From Lingula anatina (lineage: Eukaryota > Brachiopoda > Lingulata > Lingulida > Lingulidae), in the NCBI RefSeq assembly GCF_001039355.2, contig NW_019775711.1, forward strand, positions 117,013-145,667: DNA of 28,655 nucleotides, given 5' to 3'. The position numbers and the translations under genes are program-made. Below are positions 1 through 12,272 of this stretch, piece after piece. Every line of letters begins with the position of its first letter. Within the stretch, counting starts at the first letter, position 1. The notes below the pieces were generated by a model. It had not been told where the DNA came from, ran no database searches, and was given only the letters and a program-made list of their open reading frames with translations.

Positions 1-482
1 CCCCCCCCCCCCCCCCACACACACACACACCCACCTATTGTCTTAGCTGCTGACTGAAGAAAATATATTCTTATAACATAACTCAGCTGAGGAATTTCTT
101 CTCTGATAAACATGTTAGTTTACTATAATTCTATATAAATATATACTATGACCTGGTAATAGGAAGGATTGCACTCTTCTGATAAATATATAAATATGAA
201 ATAAAGTTATAACAGATTTATATTGTATCAGCATAGAAATTTGTTTTGCCAAGAGCATATTGAATGACATGGGCAATCATGGAGTTTTTATAATTTTTTG
301 TCTCTAGCCTTCTTGAACAGTGTGCCACTCTTCCTTAAACAACAAGTCTAAATGAATGGCTTCTAGGAAGAGGGGAACATACTATAAGCACGGAATAAAA
401 TCATAAATCTAGAAATTTAAGATCCTTTTATTTTTCTACATTTGAACAATGAACATACAAGAAACCTGTAACACCTGCGTAC
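1..482 (-). other. Photolyase intron 6, partial, running off the window
   Basis: The donor is at 482-481, next to the exon ending in HFG. No further photolyase exon is visible down to position 1. The stretch is AT-rich and begins with a C homopolymer (1-16) followed by a short CA run (17-30). Confidence 0.8.
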
Positions 483-1704
483 CAAAGTGAATCCAGGGGG
501 AGAGATTACTGCAGGCGTTTTTATTGGGGTTGTTTCTGTCCGCGTTGAAGAACTTCAGGCGCTCCTTGCAGAATGTCTCCAGCGTTCTCAGCCCTGCTGT
601 GGCTCCGGGTGATGCCCACTTGACCTCCGTCACTGTCCGGTCAATCTGTAGCGATGCCTCGGCAGCCGACCAGTCAACTGGCTGAAATATCAATAATGAA
701 TTCATATACATTTTACTTAAGTATCTATTTGAAAATTTTCACTGGAACTCTTGACCATATGGTCTAACTGGCAGGGTGCTCACCTCAATATAAAAATAAT
801 ACCTACTTTGTCCTTCCTATGCACTCAGCATGTAATAACATTACAGAGGACAGATAATGTGAATGATAACTATGCACTCAGCATATATTATTACAGAGGA
901 TGCTTTCTAGGAATGATAAGTATGACCACATTTGCTACTGCCATGATTTTGTGCTCCTCAGGGAGGTGAGCTTATTCCAGAAGTAACAGATCTACATAAA
1001 CCAGGCATACCTTGTAAACCTAATTTTTGAAAATGCCCTACCTCAGCCTTGGTCTTGGCAGCATAAGGGTGGCGTATGACAGGAGGAAACTCTGTGAGGT
1101 ACTCTGGAAGTTTACTCTGTATTTTATTTCTGATTGTTCTGGCACCATACTCTCTCTTATCAGAGGCTTCCCAACAGGGCACGATGTTATGGGCATCCAC
1201 CTGGGAGAAGAGAGAAACAGAATTTATTGTGAAAGTCATCTTAAAACACTAGACTGTCAAATTCCTAACTGTTTACTGGTAAAACAGGGAACAATGTTTT
1301 GGGCATCCACCTTGGAAAACAGAGAAACAGAATTTACTGTGAAGGACATCTTAAAACACTAGACTGTCAAATTTCAAATTCCTAACTGTTTACTGGTAAA
1401 ATGTCATTTTATGTCAAAACAAGAGAGCACTTCAAGAGCTCAGAATAAAGCCAAGGACAAAAACAATATAAATATTTAATTAAAAATGTTAGGGGAAACT
1501 TAGGCTTCATTCACATGCAANCCGAGCGTGAAAATAGACATTGCATGTGAACGAAGCCTTAGATTCAGTTAAAATAGCAATCATTTTTTCTAGCTCTCTG
1601 AAGACAAAAAAGAAATGTACTTAAACATGGAGTTTTTCAACCAGTCACCACTCTCAAATAAGTTAACTCTATGTCATTCAGAGTGAAAAGCAACTCTAAA
1701 ATAC

Positions 1705-1741
<37 letters not shown>

Positions 1742-1745
1742 CTCA

Positions 1746-1792
<47 letters not shown>

Positions 1793-3810
1793 TTACTACT
1801 ACTACTAACAATAAGAAGAAGAAGAATAAATTCACCTACCTGACAGAGAGGGATATTTTTAGGCAAGTTCTCAGTCACGTCCTTCACCCATTGCTTTGGA
1901 ACTCTAAGGGGAGAAAAGTCTGTCACCACGCCTCCAATATTGTTACATTTCACAAAATCTGGCAGGACTTCCTTGGCATAACCAGTTAGCAAGTGGAACA
2001 TGATGCCAAGTCTACCACACTCCTGAAAACAATAGCAGAATAAAAAAAATCACTGTTATTTCCTTTATACTATGAATTGTTGTCTTGAGGGCATTTCATA
2101 AAAGAAAATGAAGCAATTTCTTGGAACAGGGTTGCAATCAAATCTGTCCATCCATGAACCTACTAGTAATTTATAATCAATGTTGAAAATCTGTATCAGC
2201 AATCCAAAGCACTATTTTCTACCATCAGAGCCATTCCAATTCTCACTGTTTTTATAACTTTAAACCTTATACGCATGTTTAAGGTCTTTTATAATTTGCA
2301 ACAGGCTACAGCATAAGCCAAAAATTGACAATAAGAAAATACAAAAATATAATTTAAAAATTTAAAATTTGAAAATAGTTTACTTGTAGTGTACTTGTAC
2401 ACCAAATTTTTAACTTTAAATAGACAAATTACCTGTTTCACTTCTAGCAGTCCCTTTAACATGAACCCATATTATCTTATAGTGGCCTCCAGAAACGTGG
2501 GAACAAGGCAGAAAACAACTTACCTGTTCCACTTCTTGCAGTCCCTTTAACATGAAGCCATATTGTCTTATAGTGGCCTCCAGAAACTTGGGAACAAGGC
2601 AGAACACCACATGGAGAGGCACCTCCATCTTCAGGGCCAGTCTCTGGGCGTACAGCATGGCCCAGTTATCTGAATATAGATGTTATGCGACCATGGTGTT
2701 ATACACTTCATTTGGTTTAAGGAGCGTGAAATTTGAGTTCTTTCTCTCAGTGTGTATATCAAATAATTCTGCATCAGTGCCACCCTGTTGCAATATGTAC
2801 CTTGAAACCTCATGGTGATGCTTGATATGTTCTGGCTTTTATCAGTGTCAATGTATTACCTCACACATTACGTAGGTTTAATTGAATATCTAAGTAAGGT
2901 ATTTATGTGCATTGATTTATGGTCATGTAAGCATGAAAAATTACAAAATTATTACAGTGATTTAACTAATGTTCTAACACAGTAGCAAACAAAGAGAAGG
3001 ATTCAGACCCTTGTTTTAAACTTAAAATGATAGTTGCAGGTTTAACCTTTAATATTTGATTATTACACTACTATTTATATTACAGTTTAAATAGATTCCA
3101 ATTTATATATTGAATTACTATTTATATGACAGTTTACATAGATTCCAATTAATTTTTATACCTTGAACTCTTTGATCACGTGACATCCAGTAAATAACTC
3201 CGTCACACTCCTCTTGGAACTCTTTGGCTGTGGACAACACCCGGACCCTCTTCTTGTTAAACTTGAAAGCAGACACAGACTGCGCCTTGGCTTCACGTGC
3301 ATGGTTTATCAGTTCTAGGAAGTCCTTGGATGTATCTTAAAGCAGAACAAGATATGATTTCAGTCGCCCGATGTGTAACATTTGGACAGTAGACATTTAT
3401 TAGAAAGTGGTGCAAATGGGGGAGGGTGGAGAGCTGGGACAAAAATTTCATTATATATATTTACAAAAATATGTCTCTGGTTTATTTTGTACATTTTTCT
3501 CTTCTTGAAAATTTTTCTGTAGAAAATCGATGTCATCACATAGCTGGCCTCTATGATAGAGTGAAGTCTGCGAGCCCTTTCACCCTCCAACCTCCCCCCC
3601 CCCCCAATCTTCCACATGCACAGCAATGAACATATTTGAATTAGAGCCTGGCTTATGGTCTCAACTGAACATACCAGTAAACTTCACACCAGCTGAGTTT
3701 TGAGAACTCGGTCCAGCCTCTGCGTCATCTTCCACTTTTATTTTCATTTTTTTGCTGACAGGTCCTTCCTCATTTCCTTTACGTTTCCTCGTGTTTTCTT
3801 TGCCAGACAT
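483..3810 (-). CDS. phr: Class II CPD photolyase (deoxyribodipyrimidine photo-lyase), N-terminal 332 residues, C-terminus off the window
   Basis: This nuclear flavoenzyme uses blue light to split UV-induced cyclobutane pyrimidine dimers. Six coding exons read on the minus strand: 3810-3675, 3335-3162, 2669-2524, 2022-1840, 1200-1042 and 681-483. All have GT-AG junctions and matching phases. Seen: residues 1-46 are basic and acidic, with a bipartite NLS-like stretch (RKRK...SKKMK) and a sumoylation-like IKVED. The antenna/alpha-beta domain starts near [25 protein letters not shown] and the block [19 protein letters not shown] are hallmark class II photolyase segments; the last opens the FAD-binding helical domain. 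Family members are about 450-550 residues, so roughly the last third, with most of the flavin pocket, lies beyond position 1. The ATG at 3810 opens a frame that joins all later exons. Nothing visible is broken in the main reading frame. It is divergent from ITM2, whose ATG is about 1.08 kb away. Confidence 0.95.
682..1041 (-). other. Photolyase intron 5 with a 53-bp tandem duplication
   Basis: This intron separates the exon ending KAE (1042) from the exon starting PVDW (681). It contains two adjacent imperfect copies of about 53 bp (818-870 and 871-921), both starting TATGCACTCAGCAT and sharing TTACAGAGGA. No gene is seen inside. Confidence 0.75.
1173..1401. repeat. Tandem duplication across the photolyase exon 5 acceptor
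   Basis: Copy 1 is about 1173-1282 and copy 2 about 1283-1401, with a period near 110 bp. Both contain GGGCATCCACCT, which on the minus strand is the splice acceptor plus the first codons of exon 5 (VDA-NIVPC). In copy 2 the acceptor AG survives, but the reading departs from the protein after about ten codons ([10 protein letters not shown]). The downstream blocks, including ACACTAGACTGTCAAAT, match closely. Only copy 1 continues as the real exon. Confidence 0.85.
1500..1561. mobile_element. Minimal hairpin MITE, possibly PIF/Harbinger type
   Basis: Eighteen-base inverted repeats (1503-1520 and 1541-1558, starting GGCTTC, one mismatch) flank a 20-base loop containing one N. TTA lies on both sides (1500-1502 and 1559-1561). 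A 3-bp TWA target duplication with ends starting GG is typical of PIF/Harbinger MITEs. That assignment is an inference from ends alone. It lies in photolyase intron 4. Confidence 0.55.
1704..1806. repeat. Compound trinucleotide microsatellite (AAT)n-(ACT)n
   Basis: AAT repeats run from about 1704 to 1740 and ACT repeats from about 1747 to 1806, followed by AAG repeats to about 1825. The array lies in photolyase intron 4, ending only some 15-30 bases from the donor of exon 4 (1839-1838). Confidence 0.95.
2429..2604. repeat. Tandem duplication of the photolyase exon 3 end, giving a decayed pseudo-exon
   Basis: Two 85-bp copies (2429-2513 and 2520-2604, period 91) carry the 3' part of exon 3 plus its splice donor. 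The 2520-2604 copy overlaps the functional end of exon 3 ([15 protein letters not shown] then GT). In the outer copy, translation in register meets a TAA where the Gln codon of RQYGF should be. It keeps a GT donor-like site but has no acceptor of its own. It is therefore a broken exon fragment in intron 3. Confidence 0.9.
2670..3161 (-). other. Photolyase intron 2
   Basis: This is an AT-rich intron between RVQ-G and the exon starting DNWAM. An imperfect local repeat of ATTACTATTTATAT...ACAGTTTA...TAGATTCCAATT occurs near 3060-3100 and 3114-3150. No gene is seen. Confidence 0.75.
3336..3674 (-). other. Photolyase intron 1
   Basis: The intron between codon 45 (VKFT-G) and codon 46 (DTSKDF) contains a C run at about 3594-3605. 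Open frames on both strands here lack recognisable domains and look like chance. Confidence 0.75.
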
Positions 3811-4207
3811 GATTGATGCTAAATGTATGTGCCTTGTTCTGACATAAAACTTTAGTTGAAATGCACTGCAATGATGAAAAGAGGATCATTCAATAACTAA
3901 TTATACACTGTTTTCTTGAATATTCTGCAGTATGCTTTTTAAGGCATTAATAAATTCCAATTCAGCTCTTAGTGTTTGCAAGCTGTGCACTGTTTGTGCT
4001 TCATTCTAATTATTTCAGCCAAAAATCATTCTACTGACTAGCTAGATATCTAATAGTACTCTTTATATGTATAATTTCAGGTGTTCATCATCAACTACTA
4101 GATTATCCAAATAAAGTGTAAGATATATTTATCTACTAACTGCCTACAAGATAAAACAAGATAAAAAAAATAATGCAATAAATTGGGTGCTGACAGTGTG
4201 TGTGTTT

Positions 4208-4246
<39 letters not shown>

Positions 4247-4893
4247 ACTTACCAATAATTCCTAAGGGAAAAAAGCATACACATTCAGTTTTGTTCCCAC
4301 AACGTGACACTACTTGTTTACATAACTTTGGCTCGTAACTTCCCTCTCTTGTGTTTACTGCGCGCTTATTGGTTTATTCTTGCTTTATCAAAAGTATGGA
4401 TTTCAAAGTGGATCGAAGCTACATAATATATTTGTCTTTGTGAATTTTCCGTTAATAATTATAGAACATTTAATAAAAATCTATAAAATTGATCAAATAA
4501 AATCAGAGTTTGTATTATTAAGGGAAATAAGTGCTGTGTGTAAATCAAACATCCGTATTCTGAGTCTTCGTTTACGACAGTTCCAATGGTAAAGCTTCTA
4601 TTTAGGCGGTGTCAAAATGTCGCGATTTATTGTAACTAAACACGGAAGAAAAATTGATATCTTACTGGATAAAACCAAGATCCGCAAATAACACAGTTTT
4701 CCTCTTGACACGTCAGCAAAACAATTGATATTTAAATGCATATAACTCGATATAGAGGGTCTTGTCATCCCAAAAGCTGTACATATATCTAGTCGCGCGT
4801 TTGAGTTAATCAAAAGGAGAAACCACGGTATCGAAAATAAGTCTTAGGGAACGTAAATTTTGACCTTTAGGAAAGAGATCGTAAGCTTTCAAA
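3811..4893. promoter_or_regulatory. Divergent intergenic region between photolyase and ITM2
   Basis: The two start codons, 3810 (minus) and 4894 (plus), point away from each other and are 1083 bp apart. Both promoters and 5'UTRs should lie here. An (AG)n microsatellite occupies 4210-4242. A TCGCGA core occurs at about 4620-4625. No TATA box could be assigned with confidence to either gene. Short open frames here have no recognisable domains. Confidence 0.6.
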
Positions 4894-6155
4894 ATGACCA
4901 TCTACAAGACGGTTCCTGGCGAGAAGAAGCCAGATGATACTCAGCCGATGACTGAGGTCTCCCTGGACACATTGGTGAGTGGCAATAAATCTAGATTTAC
5001 GTCGTTTTGACAAAATGTAAACAAATGCGATTGCGGAAGAGGACATTTTGTGATTTTAAACCTTATGTAATTTTTTTGACATCGTGATATTTGCAGTTGG
5101 AATAAAATATAACAAATCATTTCCGTTTGGTTACTTAAATTTGTGGTTAATTTTGCTTTGTTATTCCTTATTGAAGTTGGGTCATCAATTGATATATAAG
5201 TGTCTGAATAAATATAGTTCTGCTAACTGAAGACTGAAGATTCCATTCTAGTATCCGTTTAAAATCGATCTGAATGCAAAAATACTGTAAAAAAAAAAAA
5301 TAATAAATAAAAAAAAAATAAAAAAAAAATAATAATAATTGAATTGTCCTTCAAATAGCTTTTGCTTTATGTAAGAAAAACGACATTAATTGTATACTTC
5401 TGGTATTTGTTTTGCTGAGTCAGAGTTACTAGTAAAGGGGGGAGGCTGGCAGCTTTTCAACCTTATTTTCCTTCCTAGTTTCGTTTTTGGTATGTTAAAA
5501 ACAGAATTCGGTTTTGCTTTTTCCAGAAGGGTTATTATATTTTATGACAGAATAGCAATAAAAAAATGGAATAAGGTGTTTCATAAATTTTCATAAAGGC
5601 AATATGTATAACAATTAATGTTAAATGTTGTGAAAATTTCAGCCGTATCCCTGTTTATAATAACAGTGTAAATTGTAGAAAAAATTTCTTAAATTGTAGA
5701 AAAAATGTCAAAAAATTCATAAAGCTCACCAGTCTACATCTCTGTTTTTAAAAAAATAAAATAATAATAATGAAGTGCTTCCATGCTTCAAATACAAGTG
5801 GCATACAGTACAAGATTGGGCTACATAAAAAAAAAAAAAGAATTAAATAAAAAGGAAAAAAAGAAAAGTCTCATCTGTTCATATACACAGGTTTTTAATC
5901 CTATTACAACAGATGTTCAGAGTTACTTAAAGCTCTACAAGCGTATCTATATAGATGTAAATTTTTTTGAACTTTATCCCTGAACCCAGTGCCAGTGTAC
6001 CATAAAAAATTTCATAATGCAATTTTGGCTCCACCTGCAAAACTTCATAAATCTTAATTTGTTTGAATTTATGAAAGTGTTTGAAATATGTTAATCAGCT
6101 TAAGGAAACTGGGTGATTTCCGCTGATGACTCAAGTTCGATTGCCAGGTTACTTA

Positions 6156-6194
<39 letters not shown>

Positions 6195-9100
6195 AAAAAG
6201 ATATTTTTATTAACAAATTTATTTATCTGTTATTATTTTAGCCTACAGAAAAAGGAAAACCAGAAGGCAAAGGCCTCCCAGTTCCTGTCGTTACCTCTAA
6301 TCGGCGTAGAAAGAATAATTGTTGTCTTAACCTCTGCGTGTGTGTCACTGCGCTGATAGTGCTGGCAGGCGGAATTCTTGGCGGGATTTTCCTGTACAAA
6401 CACATCACACACAAAAATGTAAGTACAAAAAATGTGTCGGTTAATTTTTGGTTTAATCAAGTGAAAATATGATATTGTGTCTTCCCTTATTTTTAAGAGT
6501 GAAAGTAATTAATTGGCAGATATGTGTGTGTGTGGGGGGGGGGGGGGGAGTGGGTATAAAATGATCACCACGATCTGGACAGATATGGCAGAAAAAAATT
6601 CATGTTTGTCCTGGAAAGGTGATGTGGCACAATTTCATAATGTGAATGTGTAATAAAATTACATGCACCATTTGGAAGTCCTTTTTTATGTAGAAACATT
6701 CAACTAATAGTAGCTGATGAATTGATGTTCTCTTCCCTGTGTCACCCCCTCCTCATTGCTGGATCATTTCAGTGAGGAAAATTGTGAATTTAACAGATAC
6801 AACTAATTTTTCAACTAAGAAATTCTTAAAATTAGATCATTCCTATTGAGTGGTAGTAACAAAATTGAAAAGCAGACTACCTAATAGTTTTGTTATGTAC
6901 AATAAAAGCACCAAAATGCTACACACAAATTTATTTGTAATGATTCCAAAATTATGTATCTGAAAAAAAAAATGTAAATTTTTCCCAGTTGAAATGATCA
7001 AGCCATTACCGTACTAGTACACCAGTGTCCATGGCAATGCTTAGTTTCAACAGATGATAAGTTACATACAATATGAAGCTGGAGGTGCTTGTTATTGTAT
7101 TGAAAATCAATTATTCTACAGTTATAGGTACTGTATATACCTGCAGAGACTTGCCTGGTAGGAAAATGTCATACAGTTAGAGTGCAGTGTGAAAATACTA
7201 TTTATATGTATACTGTGTTACATCTTATTGCAAGCAAGTGTGCAGACATTGTGAAACTGCCTGCCTAACAGGTCATGACTGTTTGAAATGTCAGAGGACC
7301 TGCAAGATTTTTGATATCACAGCCCTTTATAATGGCAAGGCTGTAATGAAAATAAAATAAATAATAATAAATCACATGGTAACATGGACTGACTTTGTTA
7401 GACGCCAGCACAGAATTGGAAGGACCTGTATGATTCTAGTCTGGCAGACCTTCACTCGCTTCAGTGTCTCCAAGGTTTTTGCCAAATCTGTCTGCGATGA
7501 GAGTTTGTGTTTGCATGTTTATGATGTGACTGTTGACAAATGCGGGTTTCAAGGCTAAGAAATGTCTCCATCTCATATGCTATTACAAAATGTATCCAGA
7601 TAGTAATATAATGAAGTCTTCTGAATACTGGTAAATGAAAAAGGTGGAATTAACATAGGGCAGTTCAGTAAATCACAATGACAACACACACACACACACA
7701 CATACATGCATGCAGTATTAATCCATAGCTTTACCTTTCACGCTAACCATTGTGAACAAAACAAAACAAAAAACAAAAACTGAAGATCTTTATGTGCTTT
7801 GTGCTCAGTATACTGGTTAATACGTGATGTGGTACTGGTATTGATTTCTACCTCAGATAACATCAGATGCATAGCAGCCCAGGTAATAGCAGTATAACTA
7901 AGCAACTGTCATCATGCCGTATGTAATTTTTTTTTTCTTTTCTTTTCCAGCGCTATGTTGGATGGTGCGGTGTGGGCATGTACGACGACGACCTGCAGCC
8001 CAAGAACGGTAAGCCGCAGTTCCTGAAGGAGAAGGTTGACATTGACCTTGACAAGCAGACAGAGAAGATCCAGGTGCCTCAGATTGGAGGCGTCGAGGAT
8101 GTGATTGTCCTGCATGATTTTGAAGTGGTACGTTTTTTTTTTTTTTTTTTTTTTCAGTGATTTCTTTGTTACCTTATTTGTCACTTCTTATTCCTTACAG
8201 TGAAAACATGGCAAAGTAATGCCATGCTTGGATAAGTAGTTCTGATAAAGGCGGAGGTTAAAAAAAAAAGTGCCAACAAACAAGCAAGAAAAACTGCTGA
8301 CTAATGCTTACTGCTTTGTAAAGAAACATGGAATTGAAAAAGTCTATCAGGAAAAAATTCAAGTTTTTTTTTAATCACTTTTGAATACTGTTGCCCTTGA
8401 CTGTGGTGTGTTCCTTAAATTAAATGATAACTCATTTTTTTCAATCTATTGAATTAAAATGATAACTCATTTTTTTCAATCTATTGAATTAAAACAACTT
8501 TCTTTCAAAGTCTTTTCTTGATGACTGAAAATATCTGTTTTTAATGGCTGATGACTTGGATTTCCAGCCTGAAAATCCTGCTTTCAACAATCCAAATGAG
8601 AATGAATTCATTGTAGTGAAAATGACCCAAATTTTGTCTTGCAGAATCTGACAGCCATAGTTGATGTAAATGAAGAGCGTTGTTTCGTTCTTCCCCTGGA
8701 TCGCAGCGTGGTGTCCCCACCCAGTGACTTCCTGGATCTCATGCTGAAGTACATGGTGAGTGTGACGCTAGAAACTGGAAACAAATTCAGGAGTTGCCAT
8801 TTTGAATTTACAGTCAGTTTTACAAATAGTCTCACAGTCCAGCAAATTTTTCATAACTGTCATTTCAAATGGCCAATTTCTTTGAAAAATTTGAAAATTT
8901 TTCACCATATATGTGTAGTGTAAAAGAATAATGATGATGGCTGTGTATGTATGTATGTATGTATGTATTAAAACAAATAGACAATATTTTAATTTATGGA
9001 CTGTGGCATTAAAAGAGCAGTATTCAAAAAAGGAGAAAACAATTTTGATCATTTCACTAAGACAGATATTGGAGTTTATCCAGTGTTTCTTTTTCTACCT

Positions 9101-12100
9101 GTAGAATGGTGCCTATACCCCCAATGTGCGCAAGATCCGCCGTGAGTACCAGGTCCAGTACCCCAAACTGGAGGACCTCAGTCGCCTTGGGTGGTACATA
9201 CAGAACCAGTGCTTCTCTTATGACACATACCGCCTAGTGGCTTCTGGTAAGACGGGTGATGTAGTAAATATAGTTTCTTTCCTAGTTGAACTGTGCTCTT
9301 GAGGCGAGTTCAGTTTGTAAAATGAACAGAGGGTGGTAAGCATTTGGAAAAAGTACGATTTCGTAGGTCAAATTCTTTTATTTATTTACTCAGTTAATCT
9401 TTATTTTAAAGAACATCATTGTTAAGTGTTTAAAGAATATTTACTTGTGTTATATTATTGGATACAAGACCCTGCTCCCCTCAGTATCTTCAAATCCCAT
9501 ACTGAGACTAATTTCCCTTAAAGGAGAGAAGAAAAAAAATGTAAGAAGTGATTAAAAACTCTATTAGTCTGCAATGTTAACGCTGGCCAGTGCCAAATGC
9601 AGGCAAAAATTGGAGCTAAGCCAATAACAAGTTGTTTATGTATTCATTTACTGGCAACTGTGTCTGTTTAAGGCCACATTGTATTCTCAAAGCCTAGCAA
9701 AGAGCCAATAGGGAGAAACTTTTTGGGCAAATACTACTCTTATTTTACCGTGTGATATACCATTGGCATAACACTCCATTTAGCGCCTGTTAGTGCCATC
9801 TCTGCTACATTGATAAGGAGAAGAGATTTCTTGCAATGTCTAGTTCTTATCAGTACTTCACTTCCAAAGTGCAGTTAACGTGTTGCTGTAATAACTTTGT
9901 ATTATATTACAGGTGAGACCCAGACCCATCGCCCCCTGTTGGGAGGAGGTAAGATGCTGTTTGAGCAGTTTTTATTTGTTGATTAATTATTTTAATTGAA
10001 TGTGTGGGTGTGTGTTTGTATGCCAGTTAATTGTCACCATAATTACTGGATTTATTTATTTATTTATTTATTTTTTTTTTTTGCTTATTTAAATATTTTT
10101 TGAAGACTTGCCCTTGCCCATTGTTATTTGTTGATTAATTATTTTGATAAAATGTGTGTGTTTGTAGATGCCAGATAAGTGTGACCAAAATTACTGTAAA
10201 TTTTTAGCCTGAACTGCAATGACTTAAAAAGTTACATATTACAAGAAGAAAGGTTTTGGCAAATACCTAAATATAAGTTGCCAAATTGGAACCATGTGAT
10301 CAGTGAAATGTTGTCAACATATTAGGTTGATGACAAGTGTTTCTGTTGTAGGTCAATTTTTCAAGCAGTCGAGCCTTAACTCGCATCAACTATTCAGGAT
10401 GTCATTCTCTTTAGAGTAGAAATGAATATATCTTAGTGAAATTGAATAATGATCAAGTTTTAAAATATCTGTACTTGTTTCTCTTGTAGATGATGGACAC
10501 AGACCCTCTTGGCTGGCCACTACAAAACGCCCCCTGTTGGGTGCACGTAAGTTAACACTAACTTCACTCTTCTGTAGTGAACATATAATCTAGCAGTGTT
10601 CATTCTAGGAATGTTTCAATGTGGGACAAAGGGCCCCCAACATTTAAAAAAGTGGGCCATTACATTTTAAAGTGGGCCCTTGTTCAAATCTTGAAATTAT
10701 AATATGTAACGCATGTTGTTTTACTGCTGTGGTATTTATGTTCAGAGATGAAAAAAAATTATTATAAAAATATTTTGACTAATAGGTGATCACATTCAAT
10801 AAGTAATCCCAATTTTCTAAAACAAAACCCTTGAGTTGACGCTCCAATTTTTGTTAACAAGTATAAGATAACACTAAAATATGTTCACGATTTATTCACC
10901 AATAACCAAGTTCTTTCTATAACGACATTTTAAACCCATTTTTGGCTTCAATTTATGAAAAATCCATTTAATTTTACCTCTTCTGTCCTGTCCCATTATC
11001 AATGACCCTTGACTAACTGGCATGCATTCATGACTTATGAAATTAATTGTCTCATTATATAGAAGATATTGTCCTTTTTTTCAATGCATAAGCTGCAATA
11101 CACCAAGTTTGCGTTATAGTCGTGTACAAGCCACTTGTAAGTATTTCTCCACCATTTTTGAAACGACCTTGAAGTTGCATTGCTATTCGACGCGGTATCA
11201 GCAGTCGTGACGGCTGCACAAACTTTTGTTCTCTTTTCTGGTGGGAATGTCTGCTGTGCATGATCATGATCATCTCCGTCGCTACTGTTCTGAACCGTTT
11301 TAGAGTGATCTTCGGGATCGATTTTCTTTAAAAAACTTAAAATACCATTTTACAATGTACGGGTTGATCAAATTGACCTACATGGACAATTAATCTCAGC
11401 CTATCAGGGATTCAAAAAAGGAGGGGCGATTGCCACTGATTTGCATAAAGCGCATGACGTCAGCATAAATTAAGATCTTTGTTAAAACTGCGACGAGTAA
11501 AGAATATCTTCGTTACGTTTAACATTAGATCTTGATGTCAAGAGAAGTCGAGTAAACAATCAAACTTCGGCCGGGAATTTGCTGAATTGGAGGGCGCGTT
11601 TAGGACACAAAAATGCGCCGCTGTTAATTGTCTTGAATTTTGTTGGCGCAGCTCGCTCTACGAATTGCGTCAACCACATTTTTTCTGCGTCATTGACGCA
11701 AGGGCGCGTCCTAGAATGAACACTGATCTAGTCAAGAAGTACCCTGTACAAGGGCCACAGATTGACTTTTTACAGGATGTTTACAGATATTTCTTTAGAT
11801 AAATAGACGGTCATTTTACTAACTCTGGATTTTCCCATTTTTGCCTATCGAATCTGCCATCCTGGTAGATAGTAGTCAAGATGTGTGATTGAAGAAATGT
11901 CATGGATGAAGGGGGGGGATATGATTTTTAAATGGATGCCTGTGTGGGTGCACATTTGAAGGTGCATACTGGTATATAGATTGATTCCGTTGTTGTTAAT
12001 GTCATCTAAAAGAGCTGTCAGCTTTGGAATTAAATCATTTTCTTGTTATTGAATGGTTATTGGAATTTTTTTCTTCATCTTTTCTAGCTGACGGCCACCG

Positions 12101-12237
12101 CCCAGCATGGCTAGGACACCATCATGACAGAGGTAAGGGTTGTTATTGTGCTCGCTTGTTGGCAGATCTGCTTTAAATGGCTGGGACTGACAGTGGCATG
12201 GAAATTTTTTAACCCTCCCCCCCCCCCCCCCATCGCG

Positions 12238-12272
<35 letters not shown>

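Noticed and set aside
6110-6190. AGTTCGATTGCC followed by a long poly-A, resembling the B-box and tail of a tRNA-derived SINE
   Set aside because: No A-box at the proper distance, no T-arm pairing and no clear element start or target duplication; poly-A runs are common here.
7376-7558. 60-codon plus-strand open frame in ITM2 intron 2
   Set aside because: No domain and no in-phase splice sites; the ITM2 protein joins correctly without it.
8133-8157. Poly-T followed by CAG just inside ITM2 intron 3, as an alternative acceptor
   Set aside because: It would leave an intron of only about 30 bases, too short to splice from the adjacent donor.
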